Positions 17,733-25,699 of a DNA stretch of 64,000 nucleotides are shown one piece after another. The stretch lies in the NCBI RefSeq assembly GCF_000720255.1, contig NZ_JOJE01000005.1, forward strand, positions 496,001 through 560,000. Reading direction: 5' to 3'. A program made the position numbers and the translations under genes. Position 1 is the stretch's first letter. Each line of letters opens with the position of its first letter. This stretch comes from Streptomyces griseus subsp. griseus. Lineage in GTDB: Bacteria > Actinomycetota > Actinomycetes > Streptomycetales > Streptomycetaceae. The notes beneath the pieces are model-generated. The model worked only from the letters and a program-made list of their open reading frames with translations. It was not told the DNA's origin and searched no databases.

Positions 17733-18850
17733 TCCTCGGGGACCCCGTCGCCGGGGTCCGCCGGCACGTCGGGGGGATCCGCCGGTACGTCGTCCTCGTA
17801 CCGGCGGGGTTCCGGTCCGTCGTCCGGGTCCCGCACGTAGCGCAGGACGCCCCACATGCCGTGTTCGTCGGCGTGTGGGGCGTCGCTCTTGCAGTCCTCG
17901 AGTTCCTTGCCGAGGGCGGGCGCGTCGATGCCGGAGCCGATGAGGACGAGCTGAGTGAGACGGTCCTCGGCATCCGCCCAGGGCTCCGGATAGAAGCGCA
18001 GGAAGCGTCCGACGGCGTGGACGGCGTAGCGGTTGCGCACGTCGTAGGGGCCGAAGTCGACGTACCCCTTGATCCGGTAGAGCCCCTCGGGCCGGCTGTC
18101 CAGGAAGGTCATCAGCCGCCGGGGGTCGAGCGGCACCTCGGAGGCGAAGGACAGGCTGTCGTACGAGCTGTGCAGGTGGCCCGCGTGATCGTCACCGGAT
18201 CCGTGGTGGAGGTCGTCGAAGGAGAGCTGCCCGACGCGCTCCTCGCTCGGACGGCAGTCGAAGAGCAACTCGGGGTCGATCCGGCCGTGACGGGCGGGCA
18301 CGACCGCGGCGCGGTCCGTGAGCGACCGGACGAGGCCGAGGACGCGCTCGGCGTCGGGTGCGCGGTCGAGCTTGTTGACCACGACGAGGTCGGCGAGCGC
18401 GAGGTGCCGGTCGATCTCGGGATGCCGGGCGCGGGTGTCGTCGAACTCGGCCGCGTCGACGACCTCGACGAGCCCTCCGTACACGATCCCCGGGTGCTCG
18501 CTGGCCAGCACCATGCGCACCAGCTCCTGGGGCTCGGCGAGCCCGCTGGCCTCGATGACGACGACGTCGATGCCGGTGGCGGGGTTGGCGAGCCGCTCCA
18601 GGTAGACGTCGAGTTCACTCGCGTCGACGGCGCAGCACAGACACCCGTTTCCGAGGGAGACGGTCGAGTCGCCGAGCGCGCCGGCCACGGCCATGGCGTC
18701 GATCTCGATGGCGCCGAAGTCGTTGACAAGGGCTCCGATGCGGCTGCCACCACTGTGGTGGAGGAGGTGGTTGAGCAGGGTCGTCTTCCCGGAGCCCAAG
18801 AACCCGGCGAGTACGACGACCGGCACCTGAGGCGGACTGCTGTGGCCCAA
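17729..18850 (-). CDS. CobW/COG0523-family GTP-binding metal chaperone
   Basis: The 373-residue protein has a Walker A GFLGSGKTT near residue 17, the family metal motif GNGCLCCAV (CxCC), a Walker B-like VVIEASGLAEP, an NKLD guanine-recognition motif (LVVVNKLDRA), and a C-terminal CobW domain followed by an acidic tail. COG0523 GTPases insert or guard metals such as zinc, cobalt or nickel. A His/Asp-rich segment (DDLHHGSGDDHAGHLHSS) is a likely metal-binding loop. The TTG at 18850 is chosen because GAGAGG precedes it by a good distance; a GTG at 18826 is the alternative. No Zur-like site could be shown upstream. The gene converges on parC with overlapping stop codons. Confidence 0.87.
   Translation of the reverse strand: MGHSSPPQVPVVVLAGFLGSGKTTLLNHLLHHSGGSRIGALVNDFGAIEIDAMAVAGALGDSTVSLGNGCLCCAVDASELDVYLERLANPATGIDVVVIEASGLAEPQELVRMVLASEHPGIVYGGLVEVVDAAEFDDTRARHPEIDRHLALADLVVVNKLDRAPDAERVLGLVRSLTDRAAVVPARHGRIDPELLFDCRPSEERVGQLSFDDLHHGSGDDHAGHLHSSYDSLSFASEVPLDPRRLMTFLDSRPEGLYRIKGYVDFGPYDVRNRYAVHAVGRFLRFYPEPWADAEDRLTQLVLIGSGIDAPALGKELEDCKSDAPHADEHGMWGVLRYVRDPDDGPEPRRYEDDVPADPPDVPADPGDGVPED
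17740..17759. terminator. Hairpin inside the 3' end of the COG0523 gene
   Basis: Perfect 7-bp inverted repeat GGACCCC / GGGGTCC with a 6-base loop. It starts eight bases after the parC stop, inside the last codons of the convergent gene, so it could end parC transcription. For the other strand it would lie just before the stop codon. Confidence 0.5.
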
Positions 18851-19171
18851 CGCGCGACCTCTCTCACACCGACGTGTGCACCGGCTCGCGGTCCCGGCGC
18901 ACGTACGAGTTTTGAATGTTGCCCCAGGATACGAGCCGGAAGAATCACCGCGAAGTGAACGATTGTTAGCAGCACTTGCGGGGCAGACGTTGGGCATGGC
19001 GCCGGAGCGTGCGACCCTCACTTCCTTCCGTGCGCCTCCTCTCCGCCTCCCCGCCGGCCAGAGTCGCTCGGCACCCTGGGAGACGGCAAGCGCCGCCCAC
19101 TGCTCGCCGGTCCCCCTCAGTCGACCCGCATTCCGACGACCGGCGGACGGCTGCCTGATTCGGGGGTTGAC
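18851..19171. other. Divergent intergenic region, no gene recognised
   Basis: This 321-base stretch lies between the COG0523 GTPase gene (minus) and the DUF6082 gene (plus). GAGAGG near 18853-18860 on the minus strand is the ribosome site for the GTPase. A TATCCT on the minus strand near 18930 could be a -10 element but has no good -35. Nothing else is distinctive. Confidence 0.45.
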
Positions 19172-19723
19172 ATGGCCACACAGAGGAACAAAGCGGGGAG
19201 GCTGGGCTCCGCCGCGGCCGGCCTGGTGCTCGCCACCGCCGGGCTGACGCTGGCCGCGCGTCAACGACGGCTCGAGGAGGCGCGGCTGGAGGTGCGGAGG
19301 CTGGAACTGGAGGAGCTGGCCTCGCAGCGCAAGGCTCTCGCGCATCAACAGCGCATGCACTGGGAACTGTTGGCCAAGGCGATCGACGACCCCTCCCTGG
19401 CGTCCGTGATCGACACGTACGACAAGAGCATCCCGGCGGAGAAGCGTCGCCAGTTCTTCTACGCCAACGCGTGGTACGTAAACCTCTACCACCTCTACCG
19501 AGCCGGAATGCTCGACCAGGAGGAGCTCTACGGGCGTCTGCGGGAGATCTTCCAGAGCCCCGTCGTGCGGGAGTACTGGGAGGCTTCCAGAGCTCAGCGC
19601 GCGACCCTGACGGACTCGTCCGACGAGGCCAGGATCGGCCGGATGGTCGACGGCTTGATCAGGGACCTCGACGAGGCCGACACGGACGAGTGGTGGGTGG
19701 TGGGCGAGCCTCCGGCCGAGTGA
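19172..19723 (+). CDS. DUF6082 family protein, membrane-anchored
   Basis: The 183-residue protein starts with a short hydrophobic segment (about residues 11-29, SAAAGLVLATAGLTLAA). A charged coiled-coil stretch follows (RRLEEARLEVRRLELEELA), then a helical C-terminal domain with conserved aromatic residues (FFYANAWYVNLYHLYRAGML ... VREYWEASR). It fits the DUF6082 family, common and often multicopy in Streptomyces, with no established function. The N-terminus suggests anchoring in the membrane with the helical domain in the cytosol. ATG 19172 follows GGGGG. The small gene 103 bases downstream is probably linked to it. Confidence 0.72.
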   Translation: MATQRNKAGRLGSAAAGLVLATAGLTLAARQRRLEEARLEVRRLELEELASQRKALAHQQRMHWELLAKAIDDPSLASVIDTYDKSIPAEKRRQFFYANAWYVNLYHLYRAGMLDQEELYGRLREIFQSPVVREYWEASRAQRATLTDSSDEARIGRMVDGLIRDLDEADTDEWWVVGEPPAE

Positions 19724-19825
19724 CACGGCTGGGTGACTTTTGTCCACGCAGACACGTACACCTCCTGAATCCCAGTAACGTGCTGCCGAGCATGTGCCCA
19801 AATCTTCTGTAAGGACCGGTAACCC

Positions 19826-20062
19826 TTGAAGATCGTGCGCCGCATCGGTGTGCCTCCGAGCGCCCGTGGCAGTACCTCTGGAGCCAACTGCCCGGACGTG
19901 TTCGAGCTGAGTGACGGCAACTTCGCCGTCATCGGCACGGAGGCCACCGAGGCGCTTGAGCGAGAACTGCCTGCCGATGCTTCCCGCGCCGACTACGAGC
20001 GCATCGTCATCGTCAGCCGGGAGACCCTGATCCGCGCCAAAGCGGACATCCCCGACGCCTGA
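19826..20062 (+). CDS. Small acidic conserved hypothetical protein
   Basis: This 78-residue product is not assigned to any family I can name. It begins with a basic stretch (MKIVRRIGVPPSA), then a region NCPDVFELSDGNFAVIGTEATE and an acidic helix (RADYERIVIVSRETLIRAKADIP). The start is a TTG at 19826 with AAGGA ten bases before it. The length, bias and ribosome site support a real gene. Small proteins of this type in Streptomyces often sit beside regulatory or DUF6082-like genes. No function is proposed. Confidence 0.65.
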   Translation: MKIVRRIGVPPSARGSTSGANCPDVFELSDGNFAVIGTEATEALERELPADASRADYERIVIVSRETLIRAKADIPDA

Positions 20063-20164
20063 CCCTCCCGTCGTCCTCCCCGGCCACCGCAACCGTCGAG
20101 TGAGCCGGGCACCCGTCCGGCGAGCAGCCCGGCACCCCGTCACTGCTCGGTCAGTCTCCGATGA

Positions 20165-20191
20165 GGCCTGGCGCCAGAACGGCACCAGGCC
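20165..20191 (-). terminator. Terminator after the citrate synthase gene
   Basis: Stem of 11 pairs, GGCCTGGCGCC and GGCACCAGGCC, with one G-U wobble and a 5-base loop. It begins 13 bases past the stop codon of the minus-strand citrate synthase gene. Confidence 0.72.
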
Positions 20192-20203
20192 ACACGTGTG
20201 CCA

Positions 20204-21370
20204 TCAGGCCACCGCCGGCACGGCCACCGGCGCTCCAGGGCCCACATAGCGCGCCACGGGACGGATGATCTTCCTGTCCTCCGCCTGCTCCAGGATGTTG
20301 GCGCTCCACCCCACCACCCGTGCCGCCGCGAACGTCGGGGTGAACATCTCGCGCGGCAGACCGCACAGCTCCATGACCACGCCGGCGTAGAACTCGACGT
20401 TCGTGTGCAGCTCCCGCCCGGGCTTCAGCTCGGCCAGGATCGCCTCGACCTGCCGCTCCACCTCGACGGCGAAGTCCACGCGAGGGCCGCCGAAGTGCTG
20501 GGCGATCTCGCGCAGCATGCGGGAACGGGGGTCTTCCGTGCGGTAGATGGCGTGGCCGAAGCCCATGATGCGGTCGCCCGCGAGGACACGTTCACGGATC
20601 CACGCGTCGATGCGGTCGGGGGTGCCGATCGCGTCCAGGGTGTCCAGCGCACGACTGGGGGCCCCACCGTGCAGGGGTCCCGACAGGGCTCCGACAGCTC
20701 CCACCAGACAGGCCGCAATGTCCGCACCCGTCGAGGCGATCACCCTCGCTGTGAAGGTCGACGCATTGAATCCGTGATCAATGGTTGAGATCAAGTACTG
20801 CTCTATGGCCCGGGTCTGCCGCTGGTCCGGCTCCTTGCCCGTCAACATGTACAGATAGTTCGCCGCGTACGACAGGTCCCCACGCGGCTCCACCGGATCA
20901 AGCCCGTTGCCCAGCCGGTGCAGCGCCGTGAGCAGCGTCGGCACCGCCGCTGCCGCCACCACGGAGTCCGCGCGGCGCCGGTCCGCCTCGATGTCGTACA
21001 CCGGACGGAAGCCCTTCGCCGCACCCAGCAGCGACAAGGCCGTGCGCATTCCCGCCAGGGGGCCGGAGTCCCGGCCGGCGGCCGCGATGCCGGGAAGGGC
21101 GGCGCGCACCGCGTCGGGGAGGCGGCGCAGGGCCGCGGTCTCGGCGGTGAAGGCGGCGGCGCGTGCCGCGTCGGGCAGTTCGCCCTGGACGAGGAGGTGC
21201 CAGACGTCCTCGAAGCTCCGGGTCCGCGCGAGTTCGACGGCCGAGTACTGGCGGTAGTGGTAGAAGCCCTCGAGCCCTCTGACGTCCCCCACTTCGGTGT
21301 CGGTGACGACGACGCCCGCGAGTCCTCGCGGCACGTCGACAAGTGTGGCTGCCGACCTGTTGACGGACAT
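20204..21370 (-). CDS. Citrate synthase-like protein
   Basis: The 388-residue protein is of citrate synthase family length. It would condense oxaloacetate and acetyl-CoA (or a close relative such as propionyl-CoA). GALSGPLHGGAP and GFGHAIYRTEDPR hold the two usual active-site histidines, and DHGFNASTF is the conserved helix. The usual catalytic aspartate motif NVD reads NVE (LHTNVEFYAG) here. ATG 21370 is preceded by GGGAGGA. It is divergent from a second citrate synthase that carries a DNA-binding domain, and palindromes lie between them. A methylcitrate synthase role cannot be excluded. Confidence 0.87.
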   Translation of the reverse strand: MSVNRSAATLVDVPRGLAGVVVTDTEVGDVRGLEGFYHYRQYSAVELARTRSFEDVWHLLVQGELPDAARAAAFTAETAALRRLPDAVRAALPGIAAAGRDSGPLAGMRTALSLLGAAKGFRPVYDIEADRRRADSVVAAAAVPTLLTALHRLGNGLDPVEPRGDLSYAANYLYMLTGKEPDQRQTRAIEQYLISTIDHGFNASTFTARVIASTGADIAACLVGAVGALSGPLHGGAPSRALDTLDAIGTPDRIDAWIRERVLAGDRIMGFGHAIYRTEDPRSRMLREIAQHFGGPRVDFAVEVERQVEAILAELKPGRELHTNVEFYAGVVMELCGLPREMFTPTFAAARVVGWSANILEQAEDRKIIRPVARYVGPGAPVAVPAVA

Positions 21371-21386
21371 GATTTCCTCCCTGGAC

Positions 21387-21439
21387 TTGATTCAACTGTC
21401 CATAATTGACTCTACTACTGTCAATATTGATTGAATCAA
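21387..21439. promoter_or_regulatory. Palindromic operators between two citrate synthase genes
   Basis: Three dyads lie in 53 bases: TTGATTCAA at 21387-21395, ATTGAC/GTCAAT at 21405-21410 and 21420-21425, and TTGATTGAATCAA at 21427-21439. The two outer sites share the TTGAWTCAA core. The whole block is A/T-rich against a very G/C-rich background and is centred between the divergent starts. The HTH-containing citrate synthase next door is the obvious candidate to bind it. Confidence 0.6.
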
Positions 21440-21451
21440 TGTAAGTCGGCG

Positions 21452-22744
21452 ATGGATACGGTGACCTTCATGCGCGACCAGGAACCCGGCCCCGGCCACC
21501 CCGAACGACGGCTCAGCACCAAGGAGGCCGCCGAGTTGCTCGGTGTGAAACCGGAGACCGTGTACGCGTACGTGAGCCGCGGTCAGCTGAGCAGCAGACG
21601 TGTGCCCGGAGGCCGGGGCAGTACCTTCGACGCCCAGGAGGTGGAGGCGCTCGCCCGGCGCAACAGGCGGGAGAACGGCGGGACTCCCCAGCCCGCGGCC
21701 GAGCTCGCCGTACGGACCCGCATCACGCTCATCGAGAAGGACCGGTACTACTTCCGGGGCGTGGACGCGACCGCGCTGGCCGCTCGGCACTCCTACGAGG
21801 AGATCGCCGAATGGCTGTGGACCGGTCGGCTGCGCCCGGGTGTCGCGTTCACCGCGCCCGAGACGTCCGTGGCGGTCGCCCGCCGCGCGGTCGAGGCGCT
21901 GCCCGAGCACACCGGCCCCACGGACCGGTTGCGGGTCGCCGCGATCGCGGCCGCGGCGGCGGATCCACTGCGCTTCGACCTCTCCGAGGACGCGGTCCTC
22001 GGCACAGCGCGCACCTTGATTCCCACCCTGGTGGCTTCCCTGCCGCCGCAACGACGCAGCCACCGCGACGCGGGACCGCTCGCCCACCGCCTGTGGGCAC
22101 GGCTCAGCGGACGGCCCGCCGACGAGGCGTACCTGCGCACACTGGACACGGCCCTGGGCCTGCTCGTCGATCACGACCTGGCCGCGTCCACCCTCGCGGT
22201 CCGCGTCGCCGCGTCGGCCCGAGCCCACGCCTACGCGGCCGTCTCAGCCGGACTCGGGGTGATCGAGGGCCCCCTGCACGGCGCCGCCAGCGGGCTCGCC
22301 CACCGGCTGCTGCTCGAGGTGCTCGACCACGGTGACGCCGCACCCGTGATCGCGGACGAACTGCGGGCCGGCCGCCGCATCCCGGGGCTCGGCCACCGGC
22401 TCTACCCGGCCGAGGACCCGCGCGCGAGGGCCCTGTTCGCCCTCCTGGAGGAAATCCCTCACGCCGCGCCCGCGCTCGCCGCGGCCCGCGACATCGTGGC
22501 CACCACCGCCCGCCACGCACCGCTGCACGCCAACGTCGATCTGGCACTCGCCGTTCTGACGGTGTCGTCCGGCATGTCCTCCACCGCGGGCGAGACGATC
22601 TTCGCGGTCGCCCGGACCGCGGGATGGATCGCGCACGCCCTGGAGGAGTACGGCGAACGCCCGCTGCGCATGCGCCCGAGCGGCCACTACGTGGGCCCCA
22701 GGCCACCCCAGCCCCTCCCCGAGCCGTTCGAACCCCCCGCGTAG
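21452..22744 (+). CDS. Citrate synthase with N-terminal MerR/excisionase-type DNA-binding domain
   Basis: The 430-residue protein has an N-terminal helix-turn-helix (RRLSTKEAAELLGVKPETVY, about residues 20-40; then YVSRGQLSSRRVPGGRGSTF). It is fused to a full citrate synthase domain with GPLHGAASG, GLGHRLYPAEDPR and HANVDLAL as active-site segments. Here the catalytic aspartate is kept, unlike the divergent paralogue. The combination suggests an enzyme, or former enzyme, that binds DNA and may control the divergent gene in response to substrates or CoA esters. ATG 21452 is used; ATG 21470 and TTG 21431 are alternatives because no strong ribosome site is visible. The DNA-binding role is inferred from the domain only. 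Confidence 0.83.
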   Translation: MDTVTFMRDQEPGPGHPERRLSTKEAAELLGVKPETVYAYVSRGQLSSRRVPGGRGSTFDAQEVEALARRNRRENGGTPQPAAELAVRTRITLIEKDRYYFRGVDATALAARHSYEEIAEWLWTGRLRPGVAFTAPETSVAVARRAVEALPEHTGPTDRLRVAAIAAAAADPLRFDLSEDAVLGTARTLIPTLVASLPPQRRSHRDAGPLAHRLWARLSGRPADEAYLRTLDTALGLLVDHDLAASTLAVRVAASARAHAYAAVSAGLGVIEGPLHGAASGLAHRLLLEVLDHGDAAPVIADELRAGRRIPGLGHRLYPAEDPRARALFALLEEIPHAAPALAAARDIVATTARHAPLHANVDLALAVLTVSSGMSSTAGETIFAVARTAGWIAHALEEYGERPLRMRPSGHYVGPRPPQPLPEPFEPPA

Positions 22745-22778
22745 GGCTGCGGCGCGGCCGGAAGCACCCGGTCGAAAA

Positions 22779-22797
22779 TCAGGTTAGGCTCACCTTT
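22779..22797. promoter_or_regulatory. Iron box (DmdR/IdeR-type operator)
   Basis: TCAGGTTAGGCTCACCTTT agrees with the 19-bp actinobacterial iron box TTAGGTTAGGCTCACCTAA at nearly all positions. It ends directly before the GTG start of the sucrase/ferredoxin-like gene, so iron-loaded DmdR1 bound here would block transcription. Confidence 0.82.
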
Positions 22798-23739
22798 GTG
22801 AGTACGTGTGCGACCGTCTCGCAGGACCTCGACGAGCCCGTTTCCGCCACCGCGGCCACGGCGCAGACCTGGCTGTTGCTGGAGCAGTCCGGCCCCTGGG
22901 GCGCCAGGGCGCTCACTTCGAGCCATCTGGACCCCGCCCTGGGCCGCGCCCTGGAGGCCGCTGCCGACGGCACGGGCGTACGTATCGCACTCATCCGCCG
23001 CCCCGGACGACACGCCGACTTCGGCACGGCCCAGCTGCGCCGGGTGTACGCGGCCCACACCGTCCCCGGCCGGGTGTGGCTGCACGGCGCCATCACCACC
23101 GACCCCCGCCAGCTGCTCAACCTCGACTTCGCCGCGCTCGGCAGGGGCGACGCGAACTCCTTCGACACGGTCCTGCGGGGCCGTCCTCACACGGGCGACC
23201 CGCTCGCTCTCGTCTGCACCAACGGCAAGCGGGACCGCTGCTGCGCCCTCCTCGGCCGACCGCTCGCCGCCGAGCTCGCCGCATCCGGCACGACAGGCGT
23301 CTGGGAGGTCACGCATCTGGGGGGCCACCGCTTCTCGCCGACCGTGCTCGTCCTGCCCTACGGCTACGCCTATGGCCGGGCGGCGGCCCACGCCGTCAAG
23401 GACGTCCTGCACGGCGTGCAGGAAGGCCGGATCGTCATGGCGGGGTGCCGCGGACGCTCCGCCTGGGAGCGGCCCGGTCAGGCGGCGGAGCTGGCCGTGC
23501 GCAGGGCGACCGGCGAGCACGCGGCGGACGTGCTGAGCGTCGTGCGGACGGACGGCGACGCACCGCGCTGGGAGGTGACCGTCGCCCACTCGGACGGGCG
23601 CCACTGGCGGGTCGTCGTGGCGCAGGGCGCGTCCCAGCCGCCCCGCCCGGAGAGCTGCGGCACGTCGGTCCTGGGGACGCCCGGACGTATGGAGGTCGTG
23701 GAGCTGCGCCAACTGGCGGCCACGGCGCTGGCGAGCTGA
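22798..23739 (+). CDS. Sucrase/ferredoxin-like protein (thioredoxin-fold, probable Fe-S)
   Basis: The 313-residue protein belongs to the sucraseferredoxin-like family, a thioredoxin-like ferredoxin fold. LVCTNGKRDRCCALLGRPLA (about residue 140) holds the cysteine cluster, followed by HLGGHRFSPTVLVLP and a late GRPESC-type cysteine region (PPRPESCGTSV). These residues fit a 2Fe-2S or similar redox centre. The GTG start at 22798 gives MSTCATVSQ and directly abuts an iron box, so the mRNA is probably leaderless or has a very short leader. Regulation by iron points to a role in iron acquisition or release of iron from siderophores; that is inference. It is a single gene. Confidence 0.82.
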   Translation: MSTCATVSQDLDEPVSATAATAQTWLLLEQSGPWGARALTSSHLDPALGRALEAAADGTGVRIALIRRPGRHADFGTAQLRRVYAAHTVPGRVWLHGAITTDPRQLLNLDFAALGRGDANSFDTVLRGRPHTGDPLALVCTNGKRDRCCALLGRPLAAELAASGTTGVWEVTHLGGHRFSPTVLVLPYGYAYGRAAAHAVKDVLHGVQEGRIVMAGCRGRSAWERPGQAAELAVRRATGEHAADVLSVVRTDGDAPRWEVTVAHSDGRHWRVVVAQGASQPPRPESCGTSVLGTPGRMEVVELRQLAATALAS

Positions 23740-23765
23740 CGCCTTGCCCGTAGCTCCCCAGCGCT

Positions 23766-23966
23766 GCGCCTCTCCGTAGGCCCTTCGCGTTGCCGCCCCT
23801 CCACGGCGCCTCTCCGGAGGTCCTCCGCGTGCCGCTCCCTCCACGGCGCCTCTCCGGAGGACCTCCGCATACCGCTCCCTCCACAGCGCCTCTCCGGAGG
23901 ACCTCCGCATACCGCTCCCTCCACAGCGCCTCCGTCCCGCCCCTCCGCAGCGCCCTCCCGGGCTCC
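23766..23966. repeat. 40-bp tandem repeat array
   Basis: Four complete units of exactly 40 bases start at 23766, 23806, 23846 and 23886. Each begins GCGCCTCTCCG and ends CCTCCACG or CCTCCACA. Degenerate shortened copies start at 23926 and 23950. Units 3 and 4 are identical; units 1 and 2 have diverged. Each unit has a CTCCGGAGG core that is close to palindromic. Because 40 is not a multiple of three, a translated repeat is unlikely. The array fills most of the gap between two plus-strand genes. Confidence 0.85.
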
Positions 23967-24028
23967 GACCGAGAGATCCACGCCACACCCCTACGGCAAG
24001 TCCCGTACCCCCACGTACCGTCGTGGGT

Positions 24029-25699
24029 ATGAGCCGCACTCCCCCTGCCCGACGCCTGCGCCTGGGCATGCCCCGTCGCGTGTTCTCGCAGATCCTGATG
24101 ATGCAACTGGCGATCGCGGCGGGTGTGGTGGTGCTCGCGACCGGTCTGTTCCTCGCCCCGCTCAGCCACCAGCTGGACGACCAGGCGATGCGGCGCGCCC
24201 TCGCGATCGCGCAGACCACCGCGGCCATGCCCCAGATCGCCCAGGACCTGCAGACCACGCGACCGTCGGTCCACGGGCCCGTGCAGCGGGAGGCGGAGCG
24301 CATCCGCAAGGCCAGCGGTGCCGAGTACGTGGTGGTGATGGACACGCACGGGGTTCGCTGGTCGCACACGGACATCAAGCAGATCGGCGGTGTCGTCTCG
24401 ACCGACCCCAGCCAGGCGCTGGCGGGCAAGGACGTCATGCAGATAGACAGCGGCACCCTGGGCCGCTCGGCCCGCGGCAAGGTGCCCCTGCGCGACAGCC
24501 ACGACCGCATCATCGGGGCGGTCTCGGTCGGCATCGAGTACGACAGTGTCCGGGCCCGGCTGATCCATGCCATCCCGGGGCTTTTCGCCTACGCGGGCGG
24601 TGCGCTGGCCGTGGGCGCGTTGGCGGCCTGGCTGATCTCCCGCCGGGTGCAGCGGCAGACACGGGACCTGGCCTTCTCCGACATCTCGGGGCTGCTGGCG
24701 GAGCGGGAGGCGATGCTGCACGGCATCCGGGAGGGCGTCGTCGCGCTGGACCGTGCCGGCCGGATCCGCCTCCTCAACGACGAGGCGCAGCGTCTGCTGC
24801 ACATCGGCGACGAGGTCGTCGGCCGGTCTCCCGACGAGGCGCTCGGCGAGGGACGCACCGCGGACGTCCTGGCCGGCCGGGTGAGTGGCACGGACCTGCT
24901 GACCGTGCGCGGCCAGCGGGTGCTGGTCGCCAACCGGATGCCCACCGACGACGGCGGCGCCGTCGCCACCCTGCGCGACCGCACCGAGCTGGAACAACTC
25001 GGCCGGGAACTCGACTCCACGCACGGCCTCATCGACGCGCTGCGCGCGCAGGACCACGAGCACGCCAACCGCATGCACACATTGCTCGGGCTGCTCGAAC
25101 TGGAGATGTACGACGACGCCGTGGAGTTCGTCGGAGAGGTGGTCGGCGACCACCGGGTCACCGCGGAGCAGGTCACCGAGAAGATCGCGGACCCGCTGCT
25201 CGCCGCTCTCCTCGTCGGCAAGGCGACCGTCGCCGCCGAACGCGGCGTCGCCCTGTGGGTCTCGGACCGCACCCGGCTCCCGGACCGGCTGATCGATCCC
25301 CGCGGGCTGGTCACGGTCGTCGGCAACCTGGTGGACAACGCGCTCGACGCCGTCGGGGGCACGCCGCACGCGCGCGTGGAGGTCGAACTGCGCGCCGAGG
25401 GTCGCACCGCCGTCCTGCGCGTGCGGGACACCGGTCCCGGGATTCCGGCGGAGCAGCGGGAACTGGTCTTCACCGAGGGGTGGTCCACGAAGAAGCCGCC
25501 GGCCCACGGCAAGCGCGGAATCGGACTGTCCCTTGTGCGCAGGCTCGCCGAACGGCAGGGCGGCAGCGTGGCGGTGACCGAGGCCGACGGCGGGGGCGCG
25601 GAGTTCACCGTCGTCCTGCCCGAGGCGCTGACCGAAGCCGCCCTGGAACCCGCCCTGACCGCCCCCACGCAGACCGCTGCCGAGGAGGAGACCCGATGA
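24029..25699 (+). CDS. CitA/DcuS-type sensor histidine kinase
   Basis: The 556-residue protein has two membrane segments (about residues 19-41 and 184-205) flanking an extracytoplasmic PAS-like sensor (EYVVVMDTHGVRWSHTDIKQ ... GAVSVGIEYD). A cytosolic PAS domain follows, then a Spo0B-like histidine box (DHEHANRMHTLLGLLELE), then the ATPase with NLVDNALDA, DTGPGIP and GKRGIGLSLV. This layout is that of carboxylate sensors (citrate, fumarate). It should phosphorylate the response regulator gene that overlaps its stop by four bases (ATGA). ATG 24029 is chosen; a GTG six bases upstream is possible. No ribosome site is obvious, so translation may be leaderless. Confidence 0.9.
   Translation: MSRTPPARRLRLGMPRRVFSQILMMQLAIAAGVVVLATGLFLAPLSHQLDDQAMRRALAIAQTTAAMPQIAQDLQTTRPSVHGPVQREAERIRKASGAEYVVVMDTHGVRWSHTDIKQIGGVVSTDPSQALAGKDVMQIDSGTLGRSARGKVPLRDSHDRIIGAVSVGIEYDSVRARLIHAIPGLFAYAGGALAVGALAAWLISRRVQRQTRDLAFSDISGLLAEREAMLHGIREGVVALDRAGRIRLLNDEAQRLLHIGDEVVGRSPDEALGEGRTADVLAGRVSGTDLLTVRGQRVLVANRMPTDDGGAVATLRDRTELEQLGRELDSTHGLIDALRAQDHEHANRMHTLLGLLELEMYDDAVEFVGEVVGDHRVTAEQVTEKIADPLLAALLVGKATVAAERGVALWVSDRTRLPDRLIDPRGLVTVVGNLVDNALDAVGGTPHARVEVELRAEGRTAVLRVRDTGPGIPAEQRELVFTEGWSTKKPPAHGKRGIGLSLVRRLAERQGGSVAVTEADGGGAEFTVVLPEALTEAALEPALTAPTQTAAEEETR

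Noticed and set aside
15180..17855. Minus-strand open frame of 891 codons antisense to parC
   Set aside because: Same cause; it is Arg/Leu/Asp-rich without recognisable domains, while parC is certain.
18880..18950. Zur box upstream of the COG0523 GTPase gene
   Set aside because: TTTTGAATGTTGC resembles part of a Zur site but lacks the TGATT core and symmetry.
23766..23966. CRISPR array
   Set aside because: Units are contiguous with no unique spacers, and no cas genes are nearby; it is a plain tandem repeat.
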